Shown: piece by piece, positions 36,240 to 45,109 of the stretch
Layout of the letters: each line of letters starts with the position of its first letter
Numbering within the stretch: position 1 is the first letter of the stretch
DNA from: Streptomyces sp. ADI96-02
GTDB lineage: Bacteria; Actinomycetota; Actinomycetes; Streptomycetales; Streptomycetaceae
Length of the DNA: 60,223 bases
Reading direction: 5' to 3'
Assembly (NCBI RefSeq): GCF_003846185.1
Contig: NZ_ML123034.1
Location: 1,862,911 to 1,923,133, forward strand
Program-made: the position numbers and the translations under genes
The notes under the pieces: generated by a model
Databases searched by the model: none
What the model was told of the DNA's origin: nothing
The model's input: the letters and a program-made list of their open reading frames with translations, nothing else

Positions 36240-37406
36240 GTGGAACGACGGACCTTCTTGCGCAGCGCGGTGATCAGCGGTTCGGCGGCGGCCTTCGGCG
36301 GCACCCTGTGGCGGGGCGCCGCCTTCGCCGACCCGGCCCAGCCCGCCGCCGGACCGTACGGCGCCCTCCAGGCGGCCGACGGCAACGGCGTCCAGCTCCC
36401 GGCGGGCTTCACCAGCCGGATCGTGGCCCGCTCGGGCCAGGCGGTGCCGGGCACCTCCTACCGCTGGCACAGCGCCCCCGACGGCGGGGCCACGTACGCC
36501 GACGGCACGGGCTGGATCTACGTCTCCAACGCCGAGGTCTCCTCCGGCAGCGGCGGCGGGGCGAGCGCCGTGCGGTTCGACTCCGCGGGCACGGTGACGT
36601 CGGCGTACCGGATCCTGTCCGGCACGAACATCAACTGCGCGGGCGGCAGCACCCCGTGGAAGACCTGGCTCTCCTGCGAGGAGGTCACCCGGGGGTACGT
36701 CTACGAGACGGACCCGTGGGGTGTGAACGCGGCGGTGCGGCGTCCCGCGCTGGGCCGCTTCAAGCACGAGGCCGCCGCCGCCGACCCGGACCACGGGTAC
36801 GTCTACCTCACCGAGGACGAGACCGACGGCCGCTTCTACCGGTTCCGGCCCACGACCTGGGGCGACCTGTCGAGCGGCACCCTCCAGGTGCTGGTGGCCG
36901 GTACCGGCGCCTCGGGCCCGGTCGGTTGGGCGAACATCCCCGATCCGGCCGCGTCCTCCACCCAGACCCGCAACCAGGTCCCCGGCGCGAAGGTGTTCAA
37001 CGGCGGCGAGGGCTGCTTCTACGCGGCGGGCACCTGCTGGTTCACCACCAAGGGCGACAACCGCGTGTGGGCGTACGACGCGAGCGCCTCGTCGATCTCG
37101 CTCGCCTACGACGACTCGCTGGTGACCGGCGGCTCCGCACCGCTGACCGGCGTCGACAACGTGACCCGGTCCGGCTCCGGCGACCTCTACGTCGCCGAGG
37201 ACGGCGGGAACATGGAGATCTGCCTCATCACACCGGACGACACGGTGGCCCCGTTCCTGCGGATCACCGGCCAGTCCGCATCGGAGATCACCGGCCCCGC
37301 CTTCTCGCCGGACGGCTCCCGGCTCTACTTCTCCTCGCAGCGCGGTACCAGCGGCAGTTCGACCGGCGGCATCACGTACGAGGTCGCGGGGCCGTTCCGC
37401 GCCTGA
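36240..37406 (+). CDS. PhoX-family (DUF839) alkaline phosphatase-like protein, TAT-exported
   Basis: 388 residues from the GTG at 36240 with GGAG five bases upstream; a GTG two codons earlier overlaps that site. The N-terminus VERRTFLRSAVISGSAAAFGG is a twin-arginine signal. The body is a beta-propeller of PhoX type with HSAPDGGATYADGTGWIYVSN, TPWKTWLSCEE, GRFKHEAAAA, YVYLTEDE and VDNVTRSGSGDLYVAEDGG. The Glu and Asp metal ligands of iron/calcium PhoX enzymes fall in those segments. It would release phosphate outside the cell. A GTTCATC heptamer at 36134-36140, near an AT-richer promoter stretch, could be a weak PHO-box unit. Confidence 0.88.
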   Translation: MERRTFLRSAVISGSAAAFGGTLWRGAAFADPAQPAAGPYGALQAADGNGVQLPAGFTSRIVARSGQAVPGTSYRWHSAPDGGATYADGTGWIYVSNAEVSSGSGGGASAVRFDSAGTVTSAYRILSGTNINCAGGSTPWKTWLSCEEVTRGYVYETDPWGVNAAVRRPALGRFKHEAAAADPDHGYVYLTEDETDGRFYRFRPTTWGDLSSGTLQVLVAGTGASGPVGWANIPDPAASSTQTRNQVPGAKVFNGGEGCFYAAGTCWFTTKGDNRVWAYDASASSISLAYDDSLVTGGSAPLTGVDNVTRSGSGDLYVAEDGGNMEICLITPDDTVAPFLRITGQSASEITGPAFSPDGSRLYFSSQRGTSGSSTGGITYEVAGPFRA

Positions 37407-37529
37407 GCGGCGCGGGAACGGCGCGGGAACGGCGCGGGCGGGCGCACACCGGCCCCGGTGGCCCCTCCGGCGCGTTCGGAGGGGCCGCGGAGGCAAGGGG
37501 GGCCCGGAGCGGCCAGAGGCCGTCGTCGG

Positions 37530-37943
37530 TCAGGCGGCCCCGCCCTCGACCGCGGCCGGGTCCATCCACATGACCTCCCAGATGTGGTGGTCCGGGTCCT
37601 GGAACGAACGGCCGTACATGAATCCCATGTCCTGCGGGTCGTTCGCGGGGAAGCCGCCGGCGGCCAGGGCCGCGTCGGCGATCTCGTCGACCTTCTCGCG
37701 GCTGTCGGCGCTCAGGCAGAGGATGACCTCGGTCGTTCTCTCGGCGTCCGCCACGTCCTTCTTGGTGAAGTCCTTGAAGCGCGGCTCGGACATCAGCATG
37801 GCGAAGATCGTGTCGCTGATGACCAGGCAGGCGGCCGAGTCGTCGCTGAACTGCGGGTTGATGCCGTAGCCGAGCTTCGCGAAGAAGCCCTTGGTGGTCT
37901 CCAGGTCCTTCACCGGCAGATTCACGAAGATCATCTGAGGCAT
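37530..37943 (-). CDS. VOC (glyoxalase/bleomycin-resistance) superfamily protein
   Basis: 137 residues beginning MPQMIFVNLPVKDLETTKGFF, the standard first beta-alpha unit of VOC proteins. The end is SFQDPDHHIWEVMWMDP, where DPDGH-like sequence plus the strand Glu supply metal ligands. The family covers ring-cleaving dioxygenases, isomerases and drug-binding proteins; the substrate is unknown. An ArsR-like regulator gene lies 155 bases upstream on the same strand and may control it. Confidence 0.88.
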   Translation of the reverse strand: MPQMIFVNLPVKDLETTKGFFAKLGYGINPQFSDDSAACLVISDTIFAMLMSEPRFKDFTKKDVADAERTTEVILCLSADSREKVDEIADAALAAGGFPANDPQDMGFMYGRSFQDPDHHIWEVMWMDPAAVEGGAA

Positions 37944-38098
37944 GGCCGTCCTTCTTCCCTGGTGCGTTCCGGCGCTTCGCGGCGGTCCGTCGAGTGCTGT
38001 CGAGTGGTGTCGAGAGGTAGACGGCCGGGCCGCCCGGAACTCATCGCCGCACCGCCCACGGATTCCGCCGGTCCGGCTCGACCGGCGGACCGCCGCGC

Positions 38099-39136
38099 TC
38101 AGGACAGGGCGAGCGGAGCGCCGCCCCGCAGCAGCGAGCCGCCCAGCGGGGTCAGCGTGTGCAGGACCGAGCTGCCGTGGCGCAGGGTCAGGACCAGGCC
38201 CGCCTCGCGCAGCACCGAGGCGTGCTGGCTCGCCGAGGCCATCGACACGCCTGCCCGGCGGGCCAGTTCGGATGTCGTGCAGCCGTTGCCGATGGCCTGG
38301 AGGACGGCGGACCGGGTGTGCCCGACGAGCCGGCCGAGCCAGGGTCCGGGCTCGGCGAAGACCGGCGCGCCGGGGTGGGTCACCGGGTAGACGAGGACGG
38401 GCGGGAGCACCGGATCGCGGTAGACGACCGGGGTGCCCCGGCAGAAGAACGACGGCTGGAGCAGCAGTCCGCGGCCGTCCAGGCGGAGGTCGCGGTCGAC
38501 CGGGTAGTCGGCCTCCAGCACGGGCGAGCGCCACCGGATCATGGGCGGCAGGGTGGCCAGCAGCTCGTCCGCCCCGCCGTCCAGCAGGGCCCGGCCGCGG
38601 ACGGCGCGGTCGGCCTCGACGCTGGCCCGTATGTGCGGCCAGTACGGCTCGACGGCGGCGTGGTGGTAGCCGCGCAGGGCGCTGATCAGCCGCGCCAGCG
38701 GCTCGGTGCGCCCGTCGGAGAGCGCGGCGGGCAGGGCGAGGGCGGCGCGGCCCGCGCCGTCGTCCCGGGGCCCGGGAGCCCGTCCGGCCCGCTGCCTCTG
38801 CCGCCCGTCCGCCAGCAGCTCCAGCTCGTGGCGTATGCGGTCGGCGGGGGTGTCGCGCAGGGCCTCCATTCCGACGTCCAGCCCGAAGGGCTCGGAGCCT
38901 TCCTGCGAAGGCGTCAGGAAATCCGGGAAATAGCCGCGGGGCGGAACGAGCGCCGCGAGCAGCCGCACTTCGCCATTCAGCCGGGCCCGGGTTTCCGTAC
39001 GCCATTTCCCGAACACCGTCGAAGCGCGCCGGTCCCTGAGCCGGTGAAAACTGAGAACGGTTTCCCACAGCGCGTCCGGTCTCGTGGCCATCCGCACGCG
39101 CGAAAGGTCAAGCCTGGACACATGGATCCGTAACAC
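38099..39136 (-). CDS. ArsR-like winged-helix regulator with large N-terminal domain
   Basis: 345 residues from the GTG at 39136, close behind a GGGGGAG. The C-terminal 75 residues form a winged helix (VLQAIGNGCTTSELARRAGVSMASASQHASVLREAGLVLTLRHG), typical of ArsR. The first ~260 residues (FHRLRDRR, PDFLTP and SFFCRGTPVVYRDP segments) match a Streptomyces regulator type with a DUF5937-like sensory domain. No metal-binding Cys cluster is visible, so this is probably a small-molecule sensor. It may regulate itself and the VOC gene downstream. Confidence 0.82.
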   Translation of the reverse strand: MLRIHVSRLDLSRVRMATRPDALWETVLSFHRLRDRRASTVFGKWRTETRARLNGEVRLLAALVPPRGYFPDFLTPSQEGSEPFGLDVGMEALRDTPADRIRHELELLADGRQRQRAGRAPGPRDDGAGRAALALPAALSDGRTEPLARLISALRGYHHAAVEPYWPHIRASVEADRAVRGRALLDGGADELLATLPPMIRWRSPVLEADYPVDRDLRLDGRGLLLQPSFFCRGTPVVYRDPVLPPVLVYPVTHPGAPVFAEPGPWLGRLVGHTRSAVLQAIGNGCTTSELARRAGVSMASASQHASVLREAGLVLTLRHGSSVLHTLTPLGGSLLRGGAPLALS

Positions 39137-39380
39137 CGCTCCCCCAGCTGTTGCATCCGCAATTGCCCCCACCAAAGGGTATGCGGACCGTCACAGGAGG
39201 TCACCACGGGGTTTCGGCCAGAAGTGAAACGTCTCGCCCCACGCCTCTTCACCCGAAAGGCTGTACGACGTCGGGTACGCATCCGGTGCCCGCCGGATGA
39301 GCATGTGAAGGCCGTGGGGGGCTTTATGTGTTCGGCGGCGGTGGGCGACGGTGCGGCTCCGTACCCGACGGGGGTAAGCC

Positions 39381-39418
39381 GGGTGCGGCCCAAGGGTGGG
39401 GACCCTTGGGCCGCACCC
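39381..39418. terminator. orphan 17-bp perfect hairpin
   Basis: Arms 39381-39397 and 39402-39418 pair perfectly around GGGG. No T-run and no gene within 200 bp reads into it. It could terminate an antisense or small RNA. Confidence 0.5.
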
Positions 39419-39529
39419 CGGTCCCCGTACACCGTCCGGTCACCCGAAATTCTTTGCGGCTTAAACGAAGCAATGTGGGATAGGACACACCAATCACGGT
39501 CGCCGCGTATTCCGCCCACCCATGGCGAA

Positions 39530-39560
39530 GCGGCGGCGCCCCCGCACAGGGCGCCGCCGC
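39530..39560 (-). terminator. 12-bp hairpin downstream of ppdK
   Basis: GCGGCGGCGCCC (39530-39541) pairs with GGGCGCCGCCGC (39549-39560), about 100 bases after the ppdK stop. Confidence 0.65.
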
Positions 39561-39664
39561 TTCCGGGTGTTCCGGAGCCGGTGAGGGACCGGTGAGCCGG
39601 TGAGGGTGCGGGCTCACATCCGTTCAGCGGCTCCGGAGTCGTGGCTCCGCGTGGTCGGCTCGGG

Positions 39665-42376
39665 TCAGCGGCTGTCGCTGCCCCGGGACTGGGCGGCGGC
39701 GCGGCCGGCCTCCAGGCGCGCCACCGGGATGCGGAACGGGGAGCAGGAGACGTAGTCCAGGCCCACCTCGTGGAAGAAGTGCACCGACTCCGGGTCGCCG
39801 CCGTGCTCGCCGCAGACGCCGAGCTTCAGGTCGGGCCGGGTGGCCCGGCCGGCCTCGGCGGCGCTGCGGACCAGCGCGCCGACCCCGTCCTTGTCGATCG
39901 TCTCGAACGGGGAGACCCCGAAGATGCCCTTCTCCAGGTAGGCCGTGAAGAACGACGCCTCCACGTCGTCGCGGGAGAAGCCCCACACGGTCTGGGTCAG
40001 GTCGTTCGTGCCGAACGAGAAGAACTGCGCGGCCTCGGCGATCTGGCCTGCCGTCAGAGCCGCGCGGGGCAGCTCGATCATGGTGCCGATGGTCAGCTTG
40101 AGGTTCGTGCCGGTGGCGGCCTGGACCTCGGCGATGACGCGGTCCGCCTCCTCGCGGACGATCTCCAGCTCCTGGACCGTGCCGACGAGCGGGATCATGA
40201 TCTCGGGGCGCGGGTCGCCCTTGGCGTTCTTGCGCTGGGCCGCCGCCTCGGCGATGGCCCGTACCTGCATCGCGAACAGGCCCGGGATGACGAGGCCGAG
40301 GCGTACGCCGCGCAGGCCCAGCATCGGGTTCTGCTCGTGGAGCTTGTGCACCGCCTGGAGCAGGCGCAGGTCGTTCTCGTTGGCGTCCTTGCGGGACTCC
40401 GCGAGCGCCACGCGCACGGAGAGCTCCGTGATGTCGGGCAGGAACTCGTGCAGCGGCGGGTCGAGGAGCCGTACGGTGACGGGCAGCCCGTCCATCGACT
40501 CGAACAGCTCGATGAAGTCGGCCTTCTGGAGCGGGAGGAGGGCCGCCAGCGCGTTCTCGCGCTCGTCGTCGGTGTCCGCCAGGATCAGCTTCTCGACCAT
40601 CTCGCGGCGCTCGCCGAGGAACATGTGCTCGGTGCGGCACAGCCCGATGCCCTGGGCGCCGAAGCGGCGGGCCCGCAGCGCGTCCTCGGCGTTGTCGGCG
40701 TTGGCCCGCACCCGCAGTCGGCGCATCCGGTCCGCGTACGCCATGATCCGGTGCACGGCGGCGACCAGTTCGTCGGCGTCGTCGGCCCCGGCGTGCATCC
40801 GGCCCTCGAAGTACTCGACGACCGGCGACGGTACGACGGGCACCTCGCCCAGGTACACCTTGCCGGTGGAGCCGTCGATGGAGACGAGGTCGCCCTCCTC
40901 GACCACCCGGCCGCCGACCGTCATCCGGCGGCGCTTGGTGTCCACTTCCAGGTCCTCGGCGCCGCAGACGCAGGTCTTGCCCATGCCGCGCGCGACGACC
41001 GCCGCGTGCGAGGTCTTGCCGCCGCGCGAGGTCAGGATGCCCTCGGCGGCGATCATGCCTTCCAGGTCGTCGGGGTTGGTCTCCCGGCGGATGAGGATGA
41101 CCTTCTCGCCCGAGCGGGACCACTTGATCGCGGTGTACGAGTCGAAGACCGCCTTGCCGACGGCCGCGCCGGGCGAGGCGGCGATGCCCCGGCCGAGCAG
41201 CTCGGTGACGGCGTCGTCGTCGAAGCGCGGGAACATCAGCTGGGCGAGCTGCGCGCCGTTGACCCGCTGGAGGGCCTCGGCCTCGTCGATCAGGCCCTGG
41301 TCGACGAGCTGGGTGGCGATACGGAAGGCGGCGCCGGCGGTGCGCTTGCCGACCCGGGTCTGGAGCATCCAGAGCTGGCCGCGCTCGATGGTGAACTCGA
41401 TGTCGCAGAGGTCCTTGTAGTGGGTCTCCAGCGTCCGCATGATCTGCATCAGCTGGTCGTAGGACTTCTTGTCGATCGACTCCAGCTCGGCGAGCGGCAC
41501 CGTGTTGCGGATGCCGGCGACGACGTCCTCGCCCTGGGCGTTCTGGAGGTAGTCGCCGTAGACGCCCTGGTGGCCGCTGGCCGGGTCGCGGGTGAAGGCG
41601 ACGCCCGTGCCGGAGTCGGGGCCGAGGTTGCCGAAGACCATCGAGCAGACGTTGACGGCCGTGCCGAGGTCGCCGGGGATGCGCTCCTGGCGGCGGTAGA
41701 GCTTGGCGCGGTCGGTGTTCCACGAGTCGAAGACCGCGTTTATGGCCAGGTCCATCTGCTCCCGCGCGTCCTGCGGGAACGCGCGTCCGGCCTCGGCCTC
41801 GACGATCTTCTTGAACCGCTTCACGAGCTTCTGGAGGTCCGCCGCCGCGAGGTCGGTGTCGACGCTGACCTTCTTGGCGCTCTTGGCCGCCTCCAGGGCC
41901 TCCTCGAAGAGGTCGCCGTCGACCCCGAGGACGGTCTTGCCGAACATCTGGATGAGCCGGCGGTAGGAGTCCCAGGCGAAGCGCTCGTCGCCGGACTGGG
42001 TGGCGAGCCCGGCCACCGAGGCGTCGGAGAGGCCGATGTTGAGGACCGTGTCCATCATGCCGGGCATGGAGAACTTCGCACCGGAGCGGACGGAGACCAG
42101 CAGCGGGTCGTCGGCCTGGCCGAGCCGCTTGCCCATCCGCTCCTCCAGGGCCGCGAGGTGCGCGCTCACCTCGTCGCGCAGCGCGGTCGGCGCCTCGCCG
42201 CTGTCGAGGTAGACCTTGCACGCCTCGGTCGTGATGGTGAAGCCCGGAGGGACGGGCAGCCCGAGGTTGGTCATCTCGGCGAGGTTCGCACCCTTGCCAC
42301 CGAGCAGGTCCTTCAGATCCTTGTTGCCCTCGGTGAAGTCGTAGACGAACTTCTGGGGATCTTTGTTTTCCGACAC
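39665..42376 (-). CDS. ppdK: pyruvate, phosphate dikinase
   Basis: 903 residues from the GTG at 42376, with AGGGAG ten bases upstream. The N-terminal ATP-grasp part has KDLLGGKGANLAEMTNLGLPVPPGF and SVRSGAKFSMPGMMDTVLNIG. The swivelling phosphohistidine domain has GILTSRGGKTSHAAVVARGMG with the catalytic His. The C-terminal PEP/pyruvate barrel has GLCRTEHMFL and LKLGVCGEHGGDP with the catalytic Cys. The enzyme interconverts pyruvate + ATP + Pi and PEP + AMP + PPi and can work in gluconeogenesis. It is monocistronic, with a 650-bp region upstream. Confidence 0.97.
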   Translation of the reverse strand: MSENKDPQKFVYDFTEGNKDLKDLLGGKGANLAEMTNLGLPVPPGFTITTEACKVYLDSGEAPTALRDEVSAHLAALEERMGKRLGQADDPLLVSVRSGAKFSMPGMMDTVLNIGLSDASVAGLATQSGDERFAWDSYRRLIQMFGKTVLGVDGDLFEEALEAAKSAKKVSVDTDLAAADLQKLVKRFKKIVEAEAGRAFPQDAREQMDLAINAVFDSWNTDRAKLYRRQERIPGDLGTAVNVCSMVFGNLGPDSGTGVAFTRDPASGHQGVYGDYLQNAQGEDVVAGIRNTVPLAELESIDKKSYDQLMQIMRTLETHYKDLCDIEFTIERGQLWMLQTRVGKRTAGAAFRIATQLVDQGLIDEAEALQRVNGAQLAQLMFPRFDDDAVTELLGRGIAASPGAAVGKAVFDSYTAIKWSRSGEKVILIRRETNPDDLEGMIAAEGILTSRGGKTSHAAVVARGMGKTCVCGAEDLEVDTKRRRMTVGGRVVEEGDLVSIDGSTGKVYLGEVPVVPSPVVEYFEGRMHAGADDADELVAAVHRIMAYADRMRRLRVRANADNAEDALRARRFGAQGIGLCRTEHMFLGERREMVEKLILADTDDERENALAALLPLQKADFIELFESMDGLPVTVRLLDPPLHEFLPDITELSVRVALAESRKDANENDLRLLQAVHKLHEQNPMLGLRGVRLGLVIPGLFAMQVRAIAEAAAQRKNAKGDPRPEIMIPLVGTVQELEIVREEADRVIAEVQAATGTNLKLTIGTMIELPRAALTAGQIAEAAQFFSFGTNDLTQTVWGFSRDDVEASFFTAYLEKGIFGVSPFETIDKDGVGALVRSAAEAGRATRPDLKLGVCGEHGGDPESVHFFHEVGLDYVSCSPFRIPVARLEAGRAAAQSRGSDSR

Positions 42377-43028
42377 GGGTCTCGACTCCCTGAGGACGCG
42401 GTGGCTGCCCTGACGGCGAGGAACATACCCAGATCGAAGGTGCCTGGGTACGTCCACTTGGTCGTCATGCGGTCGCAACCACTCGTCCGCCAGCAGATCG
42501 AAAGTCACGGGTGCGCTCTACCGGCTGGACGATGCTTTCATTACTTGAACGAAAAGCTACGCACTGTGCGCCATTACGCCTCAATCATCGACTCTGCGTA
42601 GCAATAGCGTCGATCGATCACAACACAGCACCTTGGCACCCAGTGCCACCCTTTGAGTAGTGCACCGGCCCTCTTCCTGCTCATCTGAGCCGATAGCCCC
42701 TCAGGAGTGGCGCGAATCACGCTACCGGCCGCGCTCAGATGTCACCATCCGGACGCCCATTCGGACACTCCGGGTAATGACATGACTCCTTACAGCAGCC
42801 TTCTCGCGACATGATCGATCAGCCGAGCGATTCGAGGCGTGTTCGAGGACGCGCGGGAGGAAAACGACCCCGAGGTTCCGTATCGATTGCGCTCAGATGA
42901 GCAGTCGAGCAGGGCAGGCACCCAGTGCCGGGGGTGGCGTCCGACTTCGAGCGCCGGAGACGGCGTCCGGGTGCCTGAGGCGGCGTCGCCAGAGGCTGAA
43001 GGGTCCCGCCGGGCTGAGGGGCCGCCGC
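42377..43028. other. 652-bp intergenic region, ppdK promoter side
   Basis: The region is relatively AT-rich from 42500 to 42620 and should include the ppdK promoter. A GGCACCCAGTGCC element occurs at about 42634 and again at about 42917. No supported gene: the long minus-strand frames here lack starts with ribosome binding sites and read into the dusB shadow. Confidence 0.5.
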
Positions 43029-44177
43029 TCAGCCGCCCGAGGTGTCCAGCTCCGCTTCGGCCCCGACGCCCGCGCAGTCGTAGGGGTCCTTCAACCAGCC
43101 GTCGGGCAGCACCACGCGGTTGTTGCCCGAGGTGCGTCCGCGCGGCCCGTCGGCGCCCTCCGGCCACGGCTGGTCCAGGTCCAGCTCGTGCAGTTGGCCC
43201 GCCAGTTCCTCCAGGGAGGAGGTGATCGCCAGCTTCTTGCGCATCTCCGAGCCGACCGCGAAGCCCTTCAGGTACCACGCCACGTGCTTGCGGAAGTCGA
43301 TCACGCCGCGCTTCTCGTCGCCGATCCACTCCCCCAGCAGCGTCGCGTGGCGCACCATCACGTCCGCGACCTCGCGCAGGGCGGGCGCGTGCCGGGTCGC
43401 ACGGCCCTCCATGGCGCTGACCAGGTCGGCGAAGAGCCAGGGGCGGCCCAGGCAGCCACGGCCCACGACCACGCCGTCGCAGCCGGTCTCGCGCATCATG
43501 CGCAGGGCGTCGTCGGCGCACCAGATGTCGCCGTTGCCGAGGACCGGGATCTCCGGCACGTGCTCCTTGAGGCGGGCGACGGCCTCCCAGTCGGCGGTGC
43601 CGCCGTAGTGCTGGGCGGTGGTCCGCCCGTGCAGGGCGACGGCGGTGACGCCCTCCTCGACGGCGATGCGGCCCGCGTCCAGGAACGTGAGGTGGTCGTC
43701 GTCGATGCCCTTGCGCATCTTGATGGTGACGGGCAGATCACCGGCGTTGGAGACCGCCTGGTTGAGGATGGCCCGCAGCAGGGGCCGCTTGTACGGGAGC
43801 GCCGAGCCGCCGCCCTTGCGGGTGACCTTGGGGACCGGGCAGCCGAAGTTCAGGTCGATGTGGTCGGCCAGGTCCTCGTCGACGATCATGCGGACGGCCT
43901 TGCCGACGGTGACCGGGTCGACGCCGTACAGCTGGATCGAGCGCGGTGTCTCGCTCGCGTCGAAGTGGATGAGCTGCATGGTCTTCTCGTTGCGCTCGAC
44001 CAGCGCCCGCGTGGTGATCATCTCGCTGACGAACAGCCCCTTGCCGCCGGAGAACTCCCGGCACAGCGTCCGGAACGGGGCGTTGGTGATGCCGGCCATG
44101 GGCGCGAGCACCACCGGCGGCTCCACGGTGTGCGGGCCGATGCTGAGCTGCGGGAGGGCGGGGGCGAGCGTGGTCAT
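43029..44177 (-). CDS. dusB: tRNA-dihydrouridine synthase
   Basis: 382 residues from the ATG at 44177. The FMN barrel starts PPVVLAPMAGITNAPFRTLCRE. LNFGCPVPKVTRKGGGSAL carries the catalytic Cys. VTIKMRKGIDDDH and LHGRTTAQHYGG hold the FMN-phosphate contacts, and VVVGRGCLGRPW closes the barrel. The C-terminal domain binds tRNA. It reduces uridine to dihydrouridine in the D-loop. It appears monocistronic. Confidence 0.95.
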   Translation of the reverse strand: MTTLAPALPQLSIGPHTVEPPVVLAPMAGITNAPFRTLCREFSGGKGLFVSEMITTRALVERNEKTMQLIHFDASETPRSIQLYGVDPVTVGKAVRMIVDEDLADHIDLNFGCPVPKVTRKGGGSALPYKRPLLRAILNQAVSNAGDLPVTIKMRKGIDDDHLTFLDAGRIAVEEGVTAVALHGRTTAQHYGGTADWEAVARLKEHVPEIPVLGNGDIWCADDALRMMRETGCDGVVVGRGCLGRPWLFADLVSAMEGRATRHAPALREVADVMVRHATLLGEWIGDEKRGVIDFRKHVAWYLKGFAVGSEMRKKLAITSSLEELAGQLHELDLDQPWPEGADGPRGRTSGNNRVVLPDGWLKDPYDCAGVGAEAELDTSGG

Positions 44178-44379
44178 GGCCCCATTGTCGCGTACGCCGG
44201 ACGGGTGGCGGGCTCCGGCGGCTCGGGCCGTGTACCTCGGCGGCCACCACCGCGTACCGACCCATTCCCCTCCCGCATGGCACACATGCCACCCGGTCGC
44301 TGGTGGATCGCGCCACCTCCCCCTACCGTCGACCGGGCGGCCGTGCACCGGCTGCTCCGATCACCGCCAGGAGGCTGCG

Positions 44380-45024
44380 ATGAACCGCCCGGAACGCGTC
44401 CTCGTGCCGCTGCTGCTCACGGTCGTCACTGCCGGGCTGCTCACCGCCTGCACGGGAGCCGACTCCGGCCCGGCCGCGAGCGGCGCGACGCCGTCCGCAC
44501 GACCGACCCCGACCCCGACCCCGACAGCGGCTTCGTCTCCGACTCCGAGTCCGGCCCGCCGGTCTCCGACCGCCTCCCCGACACCGAGCACGGCCGCCGA
44601 GATCACCGAAGCCGTCAATCAGTGGTACGCGTACGGAGGCGAGACGGCGATGGTCAGCTTGATCAAGGAAGCCGGCAAAGCCCAGTCCGGCCGTCCCAGC
44701 GAGAAAGAGGAATTCGACCTCGTGATCCTGGACTTCGGCGGTCTCCAGGATGCGCTGAGCACAGCCCGGCTGTTCGGTTCGATCCCCGACCCCAAGACCC
44801 AGAAGACCTGGTCGGCCGCCATCGAACGCCTCGACGAAGGCACGCGTGAGGTCCTGGACTCGGCGCCGGAGGGCAGGACGTTCCAGTCGCCCGCGGAGAC
44901 AGGACAGGCGTTACGGGGGTGGCACACCTTCGACCAGGGGCTCAAGAGCCTCAAGGCCACCGAAGCGAGACTCCGCCGCGCCTTCGGATTGCAGCCGCCG
45001 TCGGACCCGTGGGAGGAGGGATAG
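44380..45024 (+). CDS. secreted lipoprotein of unknown function
   Basis: 214 residues from the ATG at 44380 with AGGAGG six to seven bases upstream. The signal sequence has the lipobox LLTAC, so Cys24 should be lipidated. A Thr/Pro/Ser-rich spacer (TPTPTPT, SSPTPSP; residues about 38-72) spans the wall. The distal domain of about 135 residues is helical (EITEAVNQWYAYGG, LQDALSTARLFGSIPD, WSAAIERLDEGTREVLD). No family is recognised. The spacer DNA is a CCGACC repeat. It is divergent from dusB. Confidence 0.8.
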   Translation: MNRPERVLVPLLLTVVTAGLLTACTGADSGPAASGATPSARPTPTPTPTAASSPTPSPARRSPTASPTPSTAAEITEAVNQWYAYGGETAMVSLIKEAGKAQSGRPSEKEEFDLVILDFGGLQDALSTARLFGSIPDPKTQKTWSAAIERLDEGTREVLDSAPEGRTFQSPAETGQALRGWHTFDQGLKSLKATEARLRRAFGLQPPSDPWEEG

Positions 45025-45109
45025 CCCCTCCCCTGGTCACGTCCGTCCAGAGTCGTACCGTTCCCCGATGGGCCCGCCGGCCCCGGCGGCTGGGACGTAG
45101 CGTGGCGGT

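Larger units (their letters stand above)
39137..39664. other. 528-bp intergenic region with two strong hairpins
   Basis: No supported gene. It holds the promoter of the ArsR-like gene on the minus strand, an orphan 17-bp hairpin (39381-39418) and the ppdK terminator (39530-39560). An open frame 39224-39595 on the plus strand passes through both hairpins and is rejected. Confidence 0.6.

Noticed and set aside
39224..39595. 123-codon plus-strand frame between ArsR-like gene and ppdK
   Set aside because: It passes through two perfect hairpins and has no recognisable protein feature.
39624..42221. Second and third 860-980 codon frames over the ppdK region
   Set aside because: Low-complexity Arg/Pro/Gly or Asp/Val/Gly translations typical of GC-rich shadow frames; ppdK frame has all catalytic motifs.
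42790..43521. Minus-strand frame upstream of and over dusB
   Set aside because: Its translation is basic low-complexity sequence; dusB in the other frame is certain.
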